DNA of 64,000 nt from Corynebacterium rhinophilum (GCF_030227225.1 NZ_JASPHQ010000002.1:156027-220026); one strand, 5' to 3'. Positions 17,415 to 27,615 are shown, counted from the first letter of the stretch. Made by a program: numbers and translations. The notes: generated by a model from the letters alone, not told the origin.

Positions 17415-18923
17415 TTAGGAATCTTCCTCCACGATGAATTCGGCGAGCTCGCGGGCGGTGGTGGCGGGCAGGCGGACATCGACAAGCGTGCCATTTTCGG
17501 TATATTCCTCGCTGCGCACGGTGCCCTCGGCGTGCACGCGGGAGACGACATCGCCGCGGGTGAAGGGAACCTGCAGCTTAACGTGGCTATCGCGGGAGTT
17601 GAGGAAGAGCTCCACGCGCGCGCTCAGCTCGTCGATGCCCTCCCCCGTGCGCGCCGAAACATAGACGACGTCCTCATGATCCAGGACGTGGCGCAGCTCC
17701 GCGAGCACGAGCGGATCGGCCTGGTCGATCTTGTTGATCACGATGATTTCCGGCGGGGCCTGCTCACCAGTCTCGCTGACGATATCGTAGATGACTTTAT
17801 TGACCGCCTCGATTTGCTTGAGCGGGAACGGGTCCGATCCGTCGACGACGTGCAGCATGATATCGGCGGCGAGCACCTCTTCCAGGGTGGATTTGAAGGC
17901 CTCCACCAGCTGGGTGGGCAGGTGGCGGACGAAGCCGACGGTATCGGTGAAGACGACCTGGCGGCCATCGGCAAGCGAGGCGCGGCGCGTGGTGGGATCC
18001 AAGGTGGCAAAAAGTGCGTCTTCCACAAGCACGCCCGCGTTCGTCATGGCATTAATGAGTGAGGACTTGCCGGCGTTGGTGTAGCCGGCGATGGCGATCT
18101 GGGCGATCGTGGAGGACTGGCGCCGAGAACGCTTGACCTCGCGGGCGGTTTTCATCCCGCGCAATTCCTTGCGCAGGCGCGCCATTTCAGTGCGGATGCG
18201 CCGGCGGTCGGTTTCAATCTTGGTTTCACCGGGGCCGCGCAGGCCGACGCCGCCATTGGAACCGGCGCGGCCGCCGGCCTGGCGCGAGAGGTTGCCGCCC
18301 CAACCGCGGGTGTGGGTATAGAGGTATTCCAGCTGCGCCAGCGAAACCTGCGCCTTGCCTTCCTTGGACTTTGCGTGCTGAGCAAAGATGTCCAAGATGA
18401 GCATGGTGCGGTCGATGACCTTGGTATTGAGCGCGCGCTCTAATGCGGTGAGCTGGCCTGGGTTCAGCTCACCATCGCACACGACGGTATCGGCCCCGGT
18501 GGCCTCGACGATATCGTGGAGCTCTTTTACCTTGCCCGAGCCGATGAAGGTACCAGGGTCCGGTTTATCGCGCTTTTGGTAGATCATTTCGACTACGTCG
18601 GCACCGGCGGTCTCGGTCAGGGCGGCCAGCTCATCCATCGTGGCCTCAACCTCCGCTACGGTGCCTTCGGTCCACACGCCCACGAGGATGACGCGCTCGA
18701 GGCGCAGTTTTCGGTATTCCACCTCGTAGCCATCGGTGGTGTCCTCGGCACGGATTGAGGTCTCGCGGGTAACGCGGCGGAAGGCATTGCGCTCGGCCAA
18801 ATCTAGATCGCCGCTGGTGGGCGTGGTTTCCTGCGGGGTTTCCGCGTGGTCGCGGAAGGCCTGGGCGAGAAGTTCGTCCTTGCTCGCTGAGCTATCAGAA
18901 TTCTGCGGGGAAAATTTGTTCAT
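17415..18923 (-). CDS. hflX: Ribosome-associated GTPase HflX
   Basis: 502 aa. The N-terminal HflX domain contains FIGSGKVKEL and the linker motif GGRAGSNGGVGLRGPGETK. The G domain contains G1 GYTNAGKSSLIN, G3 DTVGFVRHLP and G4 NKID. HflX splits or rescues stalled ribosomes under stress. A ~60-residue N-terminal extension rich in Glu, Thr and Asp precedes the core, as in other actinobacteria. No clear Shine-Dalgarno sequence precedes the ATG. It is divergent from the following gene. Confidence 0.95.
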   Translation of the reverse strand: MNKFSPQNSDSSASKDELLAQAFRDHAETPQETTPTSGDLDLAERNAFRRVTRETSIRAEDTTDGYEVEYRKLRLERVILVGVWTEGTVAEVEATMDELAALTETAGADVVEMIYQKRDKPDPGTFIGSGKVKELHDIVEATGADTVVCDGELNPGQLTALERALNTKVIDRTMLILDIFAQHAKSKEGKAQVSLAQLEYLYTHTRGWGGNLSRQAGGRAGSNGGVGLRGPGETKIETDRRRIRTEMARLRKELRGMKTAREVKRSRRQSSTIAQIAIAGYTNAGKSSLINAMTNAGVLVEDALFATLDPTTRRASLADGRQVVFTDTVGFVRHLPTQLVEAFKSTLEEVLAADIMLHVVDGSDPFPLKQIEAVNKVIYDIVSETGEQAPPEIIVINKIDQADPLVLAELRHVLDHEDVVYVSARTGEGIDELSARVELFLNSRDSHVKLQVPFTRGDVVSRVHAEGTVRSEEYTENGTLVDVRLPATTARELAEFIVEEDS

Positions 18924-18994
18924 ATTGCTATCTATTTTGGCACGTTAGGCCTCAAAACGGGAATTGCGGTTTCCGGGCTTACTGGACAAAGCGA

Positions 18995-19000
18995 TACAAT
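18995..19000 (+). promoter_or_regulatory. -10 box TACAAT giving a leaderless transcript
   Basis: TACAAT ends exactly 7 nt before the ATG at 19008, so transcription should begin at or next to the start codon. TTCCGG (18971-18976), 18 nt upstream, is a weak -35. No ribosome-binding site is present. Confidence 0.65.
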
Positions 19001-19007
19001 GGTGCCT

Positions 19008-19808
19008 ATGGAAACGACGCAGCCTAGGCCAACGACTACTACCCAGAAGAAGAATACTGAGATGCAGGCCATCGGCTTGGATTTCGAACGCTGGCAGGAC
19101 GCGGTCGAGGCAGCCATCGCCACGGACCGCCTTGCCGTCACCGGTGAGGTCCGCGGTGGCCAACTCATCCAATACGGCGATCCTTCGGGCGCCCAGCTTA
19201 ATATCTTGGCGGTTGAGCCTTACGCCACCTTTATTGGTTTCGATGCGGTCACGCAGGGCTTTGCCCACGTGGAGATGTTTAATGACGTGCTAGCGATCAT
19301 GGACATCATCGATCCATTCGGCACGCCGCTGGCCCAGGTCACGGCGAACCTCGCGCAGGGGCCACTGTTGGCAGAAGAACCGCGGCAGGAATGGCAGCAG
19401 GTATCGCTGACCGCCATGGGCCTTGATATCACTACCTACGAGTCCCCGGCCGCCTACGAGGCCGAAAACGGCGAATACCCCGCCCTCTTTGAATCCGAGG
19501 GCGCCCGCGTCATCGCCTCTGGCTCCGGCGCACAGGCCCCCACGCCGGCGGCTACTTTTGCCGCCCGGGTGATGGAAGCCGAGTGGCGTACCAATGAACT
19601 CACCGGCGAAAAGTTCGCGCACCTCGTCATGGACGGGCTATTCCCCTTCGATCTCTGCCTGCCGGCGGACCGTGGCGAATTGCCGGCCAAGGATACCGTA
19701 ATCTCCGGTACGGCCCTGCTCACCGCCGCTATTGACATGCCGTCTGGCGGCTGCGGCGATGGCGGATGCGGTTGTGGATCCGGCGGTTGCGGCTGCGGCG
19801 GGCACTAG
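19008..19808 (+). CDS. Conserved corynebacterial protein with a glycine/cysteine-rich C-terminal tail
   Basis: 266 aa from 19008. A soluble ~240-residue region of unknown fold is followed by a tail of about 20 residues alternating Gly and Cys (GGCGDGGCGCG, then GSGGCGCGGH). The tail has six cysteines and a terminal histidine, which suggests metal binding. The start at 19008 (METTQPRP) fits a leaderless mRNA; ATG at 18999 overlaps the -10 box and is unlikely. No known catalytic motif was recognised. The next gene follows 10 bp later and is probably co-transcribed. Confidence 0.7.
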   Translation: METTQPRPTTTTQKKNTEMQAIGLDFERWQDAVEAAIATDRLAVTGEVRGGQLIQYGDPSGAQLNILAVEPYATFIGFDAVTQGFAHVEMFNDVLAIMDIIDPFGTPLAQVTANLAQGPLLAEEPRQEWQQVSLTAMGLDITTYESPAAYEAENGEYPALFESEGARVIASGSGAQAPTPAATFAARVMEAEWRTNELTGEKFAHLVMDGLFPFDLCLPADRGELPAKDTVISGTALLTAAIDMPSGGCGDGGCGCGSGGCGCGGH

Positions 19809-19818
19809 ATTTTAGGCC

Positions 19819-20367
19819 ATGGCTTTCCTTAGCGATCCGCAAAACCGGAGGACACTTGTCTTTATCCTCCTGGTCCTTTGCGCGATCGCGATTGTTGCCA
19901 CGCTAAAACTGCCCGGCCTCATCATCGCCGCCATGCTGGTGGGCGCGGGGTGGTTTATGCTGCGCACGCGCCCCGATACCGCGGAACGGAGGGCCCTGCG
20001 CAGCTCCATCTCGCTTTCAGCGGACGACATCCAGGACGTCATCGCCGAATTCGAGGAATTCGAAACCTCCACAGAGGCGGAGCCACTGGCGGATCGCACG
20101 CTGTACCGGCCGGCGCTGCTCGACCTCGACTTCTCCCACCCCGCCATCGATGCGTTCCACTACGAATTAGCCGGGGCGCGCCGCTTCCTCCGCCGCCTCA
20201 ATATCAGAATCCACGCCCACGGCATGCGCACGCAGGAGTTAGAATCACTCCTCCGCGTCACCGATGAGCGCGCCCGCGAGCTGAAAGAATCGTGGCTGGC
20301 GGCCCGCCGCGCGGCCTTCCAGCTCGGCCCGGATTACCGCACGCGCCAGATCGACGACGGAAACTAA
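19819..20367 (+). CDS. Small membrane-anchored hypothetical protein
   Basis: 182 aa. Two adjacent hydrophobic segments lie near the N-terminus (TLVFILLVLCAIAIVATLKL, then GLIIAAMLVGAGWFML). A cytosolic, charged and probably helical domain follows, containing DDIQDVIAEFEEFET and the Arg-rich ARRFLRRLNIRI. It is not recognised as a named family. It lies in an operon with the Cys-tail protein and converges on dapF with only 5 bp between stop codons. Confidence 0.65.
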   Translation: MAFLSDPQNRRTLVFILLVLCAIAIVATLKLPGLIIAAMLVGAGWFMLRTRPDTAERRALRSSISLSADDIQDVIAEFEEFETSTEAEPLADRTLYRPALLDLDFSHPAIDAFHYELAGARRFLRRLNIRIHAHGMRTQELESLLRVTDERARELKESWLAARRAAFQLGPDYRTRQIDDGN

Positions 20368-20372
20368 CGCCT

Positions 20373-21218
20373 CTACAGGCTCGTTTCTCCCGTAGCAACG
20401 ATGGCGGACGGGCCCGTCAAGCGCGTACCGCCGTCATAGACCTCGACGGTGACCTCGCCGCCAGGAACGTGGACGTGGACGGTGCCGAGGGCTTGGGCGG
20501 CATCGGCAAGCGCGGCGGTAACTGCCGCGACCGTACCCGTGCCACAAGACTGCGTCTCCCCAACCCCGCGCTCGAAGACGCGCATATGCACCTGCCCCTC
20601 CCGCAGCGGGGTCACCAGCTCAAAGTTGACCCCACCCGGGAAGAAGGACTCATCATAGACCGGCGCCGTGAGTTCCTTGGTAGCCAATGCTTCCGGTTCC
20701 AGGCCTGGGATGACGGCCGCGAGGTGCGGGTTGCCCATATCCACCCCGAGTCCGGCGTAGGACTCACCGCCCACGGAAGCGGTGGACACCCCGGTCACGC
20801 GCGCGGGCCCCATCTCCACGGTGACGCTAGCGGCAGTGGCATCGCAGGAATGCACCGTTACTTGCTTGGCGCCCGCCCGGGTGCCGATGGTGAATGCGTC
20901 CTCGCTAACCAAGTCGTGCGAGCGCAACCAATGGGCAAAGACGCGGGTGCCATTTCCACACATTTCCGCTACGGAGCCATCGGCGTTGCGGTAATCCATG
21001 AACCAATCGGCAGCATCCACCCCGTCCGGCAAGGCCGCCAGCTCGCCCGCGTCCACGAGGGCGCCGGCCCGGACCACCCGCAGCAGGCCATCGCCGCCGA
21101 TTCCTGCCCGGCGGTCACACAGCGCCGCCACGCGCTCCGGTGCAAACGGCACGTCGGCGTCGAAGTCTTCTACGATGACGAAGTCATTTTCAGTTCCATG
21201 GCCTTTGGCAAATTTCAT
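20373..21218 (-). CDS. dapF: Diaminopimelate epimerase
   Basis: 281 aa. Both catalytic cysteines of the racemase pair are visible: Cys in AEMCGNGTR and Cys in [12 protein letters not shown]. DapF converts LL- to meso-diaminopimelate for lysine and peptidoglycan. The start at 21218 ([12 protein letters not shown]) matches the family N-terminus; the longer frame to 21278 is rejected. Other lysine-pathway genes (dapA, dapB) lie 22 kb away. The order dapF-miaA is conserved with mycobacteria. Confidence 0.96.
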   Translation of the reverse strand: MKFAKGHGTENDFVIVEDFDADVPFAPERVAALCDRRAGIGGDGLLRVVRAGALVDAGELAALPDGVDAADWFMDYRNADGSVAEMCGNGTRVFAHWLRSHDLVSEDAFTIGTRAGAKQVTVHSCDATAASVTVEMGPARVTGVSTASVGGESYAGLGVDMGNPHLAAVIPGLEPEALATKELTAPVYDESFFPGGVNFELVTPLREGQVHMRVFERGVGETQSCGTGTVAAVTAALADAAQALGTVHVHVPGGEVTVEVYDGGTRLTGPSAIVATGETSL

Positions 21219-21228
21219 ACCCTCTACC

Positions 21229-22128
21229 CTAGCGCCGAAGCGCGTGCAAAGCCTCGGCGGTAGTATCGCCCGCGGCATCGAGCCAGGTAATGCGCTTATC
21301 GCGGTTGAACCAGGAACGCTGGCGGCGCACGTACCGGCGGGTGCCAGTAATCGTGCGTTCTACCGCATCCTCCCACGTCAGCTCGCCGCGCTGGGCTTGT
21401 AGCACCTGCGCATAGCCAATGGCGCGGCCGGCGGTGGAATCGGCCACAAGCCCCTTGTCCTGCAGGCGCTCTACTTCTTCGACGAGGCCTTGCTCAAACA
21501 TGAGGCGCGTGCGCTTTTCGATGCGCGGGTTCAACCACTCGCTGTCTGTGCGCAGCCCCAGCAGCTTCGTCCCCCACCGGGGCGGGCCATTCTTCGGCGG
21601 CTGGCTGGCCTTAAAGGGTTTGCCGGTCAGCTCGATGACCTCGAGTGCCCGGACGGTGCGGCGGGGGTCTTTGTCCTCAATGATGGCGGCTGCGGCAGGA
21701 TCGACGCGCGCCAGCTCGGCGTGGAGTGCGTCCGTTCCGATATCGGCGCGGCGGGCCTCGTATTTGGCCCGCACCTGCGGATCGGTGGGTGGGAATTGCC
21801 AATCATCCACCAATGCCTGAGCATAGAGCATGGATCCGCCGACGAGGATGGGCGTCTTACCGCGGGACATGATGTCCTCGATATCGCGCAAGGCCGCCTG
21901 CTGATACCGCGCCACGGAAGCAGTTTCCGTCACGTCCCAGACATCGAGCTGGTGGTGCGGAATGCCTTCCCGCTCTGCGGGGGAAAGCTTTGCGGTGCCG
22001 ATATCCAGGCCGCGGTATAGCTGCATGGAATCGACATTGACCACTTCCCCACCCAGTTCATGGGCTAGGGCCAGCCCGAGGGCGGATTTGCCGGAGGCGG
22101 TGGGGCCAACTACTGCGATGGGGCGCAT
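21229..22128 (-). CDS. miaA: tRNA dimethylallyltransferase MiaA
   Basis: 299 aa. The P-loop [12 protein letters not shown], the substrate motif [18 protein letters not shown] and the PxxR-like basic region [15 protein letters not shown] are present. MiaA prenylates A37 of tRNAs reading UNN codons; MiaB, encoded 4 kb away, then thiomethylates it. The start at 22128 ([10 protein letters not shown]) has a GGGAGG site 5 nt upstream; an in-frame TTG at 22140 is less likely. Its first 19 nt overlap the end of the upstream gene. Confidence 0.95.
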   Translation of the reverse strand: MRPIAVVGPTASGKSALGLALAHELGGEVVNVDSMQLYRGLDIGTAKLSPAEREGIPHHQLDVWDVTETASVARYQQAALRDIEDIMSRGKTPILVGGSMLYAQALVDDWQFPPTDPQVRAKYEARRADIGTDALHAELARVDPAAAAIIEDKDPRRTVRALEVIELTGKPFKASQPPKNGPPRWGTKLLGLRTDSEWLNPRIEKRTRLMFEQGLVEEVERLQDKGLVADSTAGRAIGYAQVLQAQRGELTWEDAVERTITGTRRYVRRQRSWFNRDKRITWLDAAGDTTAEALHALRR

Positions 22129-22730
22129 GCTACCTCCCAACCAGCCACGTAGCGGCCTACTCCGAGGGTGGCATCTGTCGCCCGCACCTGCGCGCGCTTG
22201 GGCGTGCAGCCGGCAAGCTCAAGCCAAAGCTCCGGCTCTTCCACGCCGCGTTGCTGAAGCCATTCGGCATTGCTGCTTGCCGATGCCCCCATCAGCACCT
22301 CCTCGCACCACCGGTGCGCCTCCTGCGCTCCGGGGATAAGGGCCAGCGGTGCCCTCTCGGTAAGGCCCGCGCTGCCGTCTGCGACCACGACGCTCAGGAC
22401 CTTAGGGTCTGGCGCGCCCAGGCGATCGCGGCTATCGCGGACCGTTATCTGTGGGACCGTGGACAAGACGTAGTGGGCCATGATCTCTGACAGGTAGATT
22501 CCGGCGCCCACGTGCACCTGGTGAGCACCCCATGCGCGCAGGCTTCCGATGTGGCGGGTGTGCCAGCGTGGGGAGCGGGATCCGATAATTTCTGCCTCGT
22601 TAATGCCGGCGGCAGCGGCTTCAACCGCGAGCGTGCGCGCCGCCGCGAGCAGTGCCCGCGAGGCGGCGTCGTTGGGAGCTAGCTCGACTGCCAGCGCCGG
22701 CGAGGCGGGCATAACCATGAGATTGAACAT
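22110..22730 (-). CDS. LigB-like protein of unknown function, orthologue position of Rv2728c
   Basis: 206 aa, rich in Ala. It overlaps the miaA start, so the two are translationally coupled. In mycobacteria the same slot holds Rv2728c, an extradiol-dioxygenase-like (LigB-fold) protein. Here [14 protein letters not shown] and IMAHYV contain histidines, but a full metal site cannot be assigned by eye. A GGAGG site precedes the ATG. Constant linkage to tRNA modification is suggestive, but the function is unknown. Confidence 0.6.
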   Translation of the reverse strand: MFNLMVMPASPALAVELAPNDAASRALLAAARTLAVEAAAAGINEAEIIGSRSPRWHTRHIGSLRAWGAHQVHVGAGIYLSEIMAHYVLSTVPQITVRDSRDRLGAPDPKVLSVVVADGSAGLTERAPLALIPGAQEAHRWCEEVLMGASASSNAEWLQQRGVEEPELWLELAGCTPKRAQVRATDATLGVGRYVAGWEVACAPSQ

Positions 22731-22866
22731 TATTCCTCCATACTATCTACCCAAGAGGAGGTAATTAAATAGATTCTAGGCACACAGCGATTTTTCGCGG
22801 TAATGTAACCAGTGATTTCATCCGGCAGCCGTGACGCGCGGCGATATATGTCTAGGAGGGCTTTCC

Positions 22867-24171
22867 ATGTCTCCCACCCCTACTCCAGGTTCCATGCCCA
22901 AGAAGGGCCCCCGCCCTACAGCCAAGCCCGTGCCCGTTCAATCTCCGAGCAAGAACGATCCAGCCAAGTGGGGGCGCGTCGATGCCGATGGGTCCGTCTT
23001 CGTTTCCGCCCCCGAGGGCGAGCGCAAGATTGGAGAATGGCAGGCAGGCTCTGCGCAAGAGGGCCTCGAGCACTTCGGCGCCCGCTATGACGATCTAGCC
23101 ACCGAGATCGAGCTTTTGGAGGCTCGCCTGCGCGCCAACCCCAGCGAAGCCGCAGGAATCAAGCAGACGGCCGCGGAATTGCGCGAGACCCTGCCTACCG
23201 CCGCGGTCATTGGCGATATCGCCGCATTGGATCGCCGCCTGGGCGCGGTTATCGATCACTCCGTTGTGGCCGGGGAGCAGGCGCAGGCGGATAAGGAAAA
23301 GCGCCGCCAGGACGCCATTACGGCGAAGGAAAAGCTCGCCGCCGAGGCGGAAGAGATTGCCGAAAATTCCACCGAATGGAAGGCCGCCGGTGACCGCATC
23401 CGCGCCATTTTGGAAGAGTGGAAGCAGATTAAGGGCATCGATAAGAAGACCGATGACGGCCTGTGGAAGCGCTACTCTCGCGCCCGCGATGCCTTCAATA
23501 GGCGCCGCGGTTCGCACTTTGCAGAACTCGATCGCGCCCGCGCGGCGGCGCGAAAGAAGAAGGAAGAACTCGTCGAGCGCGCTGAAGCCATCCAGGACTC
23601 CACCGACTGGGGCCCTACCGCCCGCGCCTACCGCGATCTCATGGCGGAGTGGAAGGCGGCTGGCCGCGCCCCACGCGAGGTCGATGACCAACTGTGGGCA
23701 AAGTTCCGCGCCGCTCAGGACCGCTTCTTTGATGCCCGCAATGCCGTCAACGACGAGCGGGACCGCGAGTTCGCCGAAAACGCCAAGGCAAAGGACGCAC
23801 TGCTTGCGGAATACGATAGCCTGATTGACCCATCGCAAAGCATGGACAAGGCCAAGGCTAAGCTGCGCGAGCTGCAGGAAAAGTGGGAGGAAATCGGCTT
23901 TGTGCCCCGCAATCAGGTGCGCGAGTACGAATCCAAGATCGAGCAGCTAGAAAAGCGCGTCACCCAGGCGGAAGAATCCGAATGGCGGCGCACCGACCCT
24001 GAAGCGCAGGCTCGCGTGGCCCAGTTCCAGGCCAAGGTGGAAGACTTCAAGGCCCAGTCCGTGGCCGCGGAAGCTAAGGGCAAGGAGAAGAAGGCCGCGG
24101 AGCTGCGCGCACAGGCGGAGCAATGGCAGGAATTTGCCGATGCCGCTGCCAATGCCGTCAACGATAAATAG
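22867..24171 (+). CDS. DUF349-domain coiled-coil protein
   Basis: 434 aa. After a Pro-rich N-terminus (~35 aa) and a small beta region, the protein is long, charged and helical. It has repeated DUF349 units, recognisable as W-x-x-A/T-[DGA] blocks (STEWKAAGDRIRAILEEWK; STDWGPTARAYRDLMAEWK; KWEEIGFVPRNQVREYE). The function of this family is not settled. The start at 22867 follows a TAGGAGGG site. The next gene overlaps it by 1 nt. The neighbourhood matches Rv2731. Confidence 0.82.
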   Translation: MSPTPTPGSMPKKGPRPTAKPVPVQSPSKNDPAKWGRVDADGSVFVSAPEGERKIGEWQAGSAQEGLEHFGARYDDLATEIELLEARLRANPSEAAGIKQTAAELRETLPTAAVIGDIAALDRRLGAVIDHSVVAGEQAQADKEKRRQDAITAKEKLAAEAEEIAENSTEWKAAGDRIRAILEEWKQIKGIDKKTDDGLWKRYSRARDAFNRRRGSHFAELDRARAAARKKKEELVERAEAIQDSTDWGPTARAYRDLMAEWKAAGRAPREVDDQLWAKFRAAQDRFFDARNAVNDERDREFAENAKAKDALLAEYDSLIDPSQSMDKAKAKLRELQEKWEEIGFVPRNQVREYESKIEQLEKRVTQAEESEWRRTDPEAQARVAQFQAKVEDFKAQSVAAEAKGKEKKAAELRAQAEQWQEFADAAANAVNDK

Positions 24172-25271
24172 TGCACCTCGTTCAGATTGCGCGCCCCACC
24201 CAGGTAACCGAGGCTGAACCGGCGGATTGCATCCGATCCTTTGTTTTCTGGGCAAACCTGGCGGCGCAGGAAGCCAGTGGGGATGCGGCGGCCTCGACCT
24301 CGCCTAGCCGCGTGGTGCACCGCCTGCAGGGTTCGGGCGAATCGCAAACCTACCTTTTCGCCGTGGTCGATGCGCCGGCGACGCTCGGTCCTGTCTCCGA
24401 TCTTGGCCTGCCCCAAATCCCCGCCACCGCACCGAGCCCCGAGCTGGACTATGTAGGATTTATCCACATCAGCCTGCCGCTTTTAGAAGAGCGCAATGCC
24501 GCGGAAATCGAGTGCGTCCTCTGCGATCTGCCACTGCCCGGAGAATCCCTTGATGCCAAGGGGCAGAAGGTGGCTACCTGGATGGGAGATACCGCTTTAA
24601 AAATCACCCAACAGCTCGGCCGCAGCGTCGCGCACGTGGGTCTGCTGCACCCGCCGGAGACTTCGCCGGAGTACGACGCGATGGCGGAGGTCTATCAATC
24701 CCTGGGCTTTACGCAGCGCCATAGTGAGCGGCAACTAGCCATCGATATTCCAGAACAGCCAGCTGCTGCCCTCTTTCCGCCCGGGCTTTCGGCCGCGGTA
24801 TGGCAGGACTATGCCATACCGGAAGAACACATCGACGATGTCATGCGCCTTTTAACGGTCGCCTCCGCAGATGCCGATACCGGCACCCTGTCCACCGAAC
24901 CCATCGTGTGGTCTCGGCAGCGATTGGAGGAGGCGCACCAACGCCTGCGTTCGCGGCGCGGACATACGTTGCTCGTAGCGCTCATTGATGACGCCGGCGA
25001 CATCGTGGCGCTCACGGAACTGGCGCGCCATGAGGCTGCGGATCCGGAGGTCTGCGAATGGACCCTCACCGTCACCGACCGCGACCACCGCCGGCAAGGC
25101 TTAGCACAATTGGCAAAACTCACCGCCCTGCACGAGGTCCACCGAGCGTGGCCGCAGGTGCGCCGCTGCTATTGTTCCGTCGCCGCCGGTGACGCAGCTA
25201 TGAACGCGCTATATGCACGGCTCGGGGCGCGGGAAATCTCCCAATCCTCAGCCTGGGAGCTGCACCTTTAG
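24171..25271 (+). CDS. GNAT-family N-acetyltransferase
   Basis: 366 aa, about twice the size of a single GNAT domain, so probably two tandem folds with the N-terminal one degenerate. The C-terminal half holds the acetyl-CoA-binding signature around DRDHRRQGLAQLAKL and a following NALYARLGARE. The substrate is unknown. The GTG start shares its G with the stop of the upstream DUF349 gene (TAGTG), so the genes are coupled. Its stop overlaps the stop of the convergent membrane-protein gene. Confidence 0.8.
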   Translation: MHLVQIARPTQVTEAEPADCIRSFVFWANLAAQEASGDAAASTSPSRVVHRLQGSGESQTYLFAVVDAPATLGPVSDLGLPQIPATAPSPELDYVGFIHISLPLLEERNAAEIECVLCDLPLPGESLDAKGQKVATWMGDTALKITQQLGRSVAHVGLLHPPETSPEYDAMAEVYQSLGFTQRHSERQLAIDIPEQPAAALFPPGLSAAVWQDYAIPEEHIDDVMRLLTVASADADTGTLSTEPIVWSRQRLEEAHQRLRSRRGHTLLVALIDDAGDIVALTELARHEAADPEVCEWTLTVTDRDHRRQGLAQLAKLTALHEVHRAWPQVRRCYCSVAAGDAAMNALYARLGAREISQSSAWELHL

Positions 25272-25894
25272 CCCTCCTGCTGGTGACGGTGGCGCTCGGC
25301 GGCTTTCTTGCGGCGGTCATCGATAAGCATCTCCTGCGGCTGTGGGGACGCAATATCGGACTGGATTTTGCCTACCTCATCCAGCTGGCCCGCCGAGGCG
25401 CGGACCTTCTCCTCGGCCGCGCGTTGCTCCGGGCTGCGGCGCAGGGCGACGAGGCTAAAGCCCAAGAAGGCCAGGAAGGTGGCCAGCATGCCCACCCACA
25501 TGCCAATGGCCGGGCCGTCTGCGGTGGAGCCGCGGTACCAAAAGCCCCACAGGTTGACGAAGAAAGAAACCGTCACCATCATCCACGCAATCAGCCCGAG
25601 GGTGGCGCGGCGGGTCAGCAAGGTCGCCGTCGTCAGCACGCCCACGCCGAGTAGCGCGAGCCACGCGGAGACGGTTTCCATCAGCGAGATCTTCACCCCA
25701 TCATCGGTGGTGCCAAAACTCAGGACCTGCCACCCGTGGGCAGAGCCAGCATAAGGAACGATGAGGTAGACAATATAGGCCGCCACAGCGATCCACAGCG
25801 TTAGCTTCTGCCCACGCAGATCCATGGTTTGTGCTGCTCGGCGCTCCGCCTGTGCCGCCTCCTGGGCGGCGCTGGTGGTATTTCGCTCTGTCAT
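25268..25894 (-). CDS. Four-span membrane protein (Rv2732c-like)
   Basis: 208 aa. Four hydrophobic segments are clear (LTLWIAVAAYIVYLIVPYAG; AWLALLGVGVLTTATLL; TLGLIAWMMVTVSFFVNLWG; GMWVGMLATFLAFLGFSLVALR). They are flanked by a charged N-terminus and a basic C-terminus. No function is known. It follows miaB, as Rv2732c follows miaB (Rv2733c). TAGGCT lies 8 nt before the ATG with no strong Shine-Dalgarno sequence, so translation may be leaderless. Confidence 0.75.
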   Translation of the reverse strand: MTERNTTSAAQEAAQAERRAAQTMDLRGQKLTLWIAVAAYIVYLIVPYAGSAHGWQVLSFGTTDDGVKISLMETVSAWLALLGVGVLTTATLLTRRATLGLIAWMMVTVSFFVNLWGFWYRGSTADGPAIGMWVGMLATFLAFLGFSLVALRRSPEQRAAEEKVRASAGQLDEVGKIQSDIASPQPQEMLIDDRRKKAAERHRHQQEG

Positions 25895-25917
25895 GGCACC
25901 CTAGCCTACTCCCCCGG

Positions 25918-27444
25918 TTAGCAGCCGCAGGAATCCGCTGTGGCAGCGCCGGCGGGCTTGCCGATGCCCGGCAGTCCCAACCCCACCCCAATGGGAGCGG
26001 TAGTGGGGGTTTGGCCCGCCGCCGACATGTCGCCGGCCTTGGTGCGGGTGTGGGTGGCTACTGCGGCATCGGCAAGCAAGAAGAACGAGCCTGCACCGGT
26101 GACCTTGGTGCGCACGACGTCGCCGGGGCGAATCTCGGCGGAGATATCCGCGCCGTTGTCGTCGATGGGGCTAAAGTGCACGAGGCGCCCATCGCGGGCT
26201 CGCCCCGACATGCGGTGGGTCTCATCGTTCTTGCGCCCGCCTTCAGCCTGGACCAAGAGCTCCACCTCAGTGCCCACGAGCTTCTGATTCTCTTCTGCCT
26301 GGATGCTATCCTGCAGCGCAACGAGCCGCTCGAAGCGATCCTGGACGATTTCCTTAGGCACTTGGTTTTCCATCTCCGCCGCGGGGGTGCCAGGGCGCGG
26401 GGAATACTGGAAGGTAAACGCCGAGGCGAAGCGAGCGCGGCGAACCAACTCCATGGTGTCCTGGAAATCCTCTTCGGTCTCGCCCGGGAAGCCGACGATG
26501 ATATCGGTAGTAATCGCCGCGTTTGGAATCTTCTCGCGGACTTCATCGAGAATGCGCAAAAACTTCTTCGTGCGGTAGGAACGGCGCATGTCCTTCAAGA
26601 CCTTATCCGAGCCGGACTGCAGCGGCATATGCAGCTGCGGGCACACCGCCGGGGTTTCCGCCATGGCGTCGATGACATCCGAGGTAAATTCTGCCGGGTG
26701 CGGGGAGGTAAACCGCAGTCGCTCGAGGCCGTCGATCTTTCCCACCTCGCGCAGCAGCTTAGAGAAAGCGAAGCGATCGCGCGGCATTTCTAGATCGGCG
26801 AAATTCACGCCATAGGCGTTGACGTTTTGGCCCAGCAGGGTGACCTCAGAGACGCCCTGGTCCACCAGCGCTTGTACCTCGGCCAGGATATCGCCCGGCC
26901 GGCGGTCCTCTTCCTTACCGCGCAGGGAGGGAACGATGCAGAAAGTGCAGGTGTTATTGCAGCCTACGGACACCGACACCCAACCCGCGTAGGCGGATTC
27001 GCGCTTAGCGGGCAAAACCGAGGGGAACGCCTCTAGCGAATCGACGATTTCTACCTGGGCTTCCTCGTTATGGCGGGCGCGTTCGAGGAGGGTTGGCAAT
27101 GCCGCCATATTGTGGGTGCCGAAGACGGCATCCACCCACGGTGCGTTGTCAAGGACAGTGTCTTTATCCTTTTGCGCAAGGCAACCGCCCACGGCAATTT
27201 GCATGCCTGGGTGGTTCTCCTTCGTCTTCTTCAATGCGCCCAGCGTGCCGTACAGGCGCTTGTCGGCGTTTTCGCGGACTGCGCACGTATTAAAGACGAT
27301 GAGATCCGGCTCCGTGGCCTCGTCTGCGGCCGCGTAGCCAGCTTCCTCAAGCAGGCCAGAGATGCGCTCAGAATCGTGCACATTCATCTGACAGCCGAAG
27401 GTTCGGACTTCATAGGTACGGGTTTCAGGAATTGTCTGCTCCAC
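25918..27444 (-). CDS. miaB: tRNA-2-methylthio-N6-dimethylallyladenosine synthase MiaB
   Basis: 508 aa. The UPF0004 domain has its three cluster cysteines ([24 protein letters not shown]; the third in GGCLAQ). The radical-SAM triad is [12 protein letters not shown], and a TRAM domain lies at the C-terminus ([12 protein letters not shown]). It adds the 2-methylthio group to MiaA-modified A37. The tail beyond TRAM runs ~60 residues and ends SCGC. The start is GTG, 8 nt after TAGACT, so probably leaderless. Confidence 0.95.
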   Translation of the reverse strand: MEQTIPETRTYEVRTFGCQMNVHDSERISGLLEEAGYAAADEATEPDLIVFNTCAVRENADKRLYGTLGALKKTKENHPGMQIAVGGCLAQKDKDTVLDNAPWVDAVFGTHNMAALPTLLERARHNEEAQVEIVDSLEAFPSVLPAKRESAYAGWVSVSVGCNNTCTFCIVPSLRGKEEDRRPGDILAEVQALVDQGVSEVTLLGQNVNAYGVNFADLEMPRDRFAFSKLLREVGKIDGLERLRFTSPHPAEFTSDVIDAMAETPAVCPQLHMPLQSGSDKVLKDMRRSYRTKKFLRILDEVREKIPNAAITTDIIVGFPGETEEDFQDTMELVRRARFASAFTFQYSPRPGTPAAEMENQVPKEIVQDRFERLVALQDSIQAEENQKLVGTEVELLVQAEGGRKNDETHRMSGRARDGRLVHFSPIDDNGADISAEIRPGDVVRTKVTGAGSFFLLADAAVATHTRTKAGDMSAAGQTPTTAPIGVGLGLPGIGKPAGAATADSCGC

Positions 27445-27583
27445 GTCGGCATAGTCTAGCCATCACCCAGAACAACTCATAACCGTCGCTGCTAGGCGCC
27501 CATGAAGGCTGGAAGATGAGACCAGGGCGTGGTGCACTGCCTTAGGGTGCGCACCCGCTGTGCGTGGGGATGCGCGCGCGAGT

Positions 27584-27607
27584 GCCTAGGTTAGTGTCCC
27601 ACTAGGC
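27584..27607. other. Weak inverted repeat in the recX-miaB gap
   Basis: GCCTAG (27584-27589) and CTAGGC (27602-27607) could form a short hairpin just after the recX stop. A 12-bp palindrome, GGGTGCGCACCC, lies at 27545-27556. The 171-bp gap 27445-27615 holds no gene; without a T-run, terminator function is uncertain. Confidence 0.35.
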
Positions 27608-27615
27608 GTACGGAT

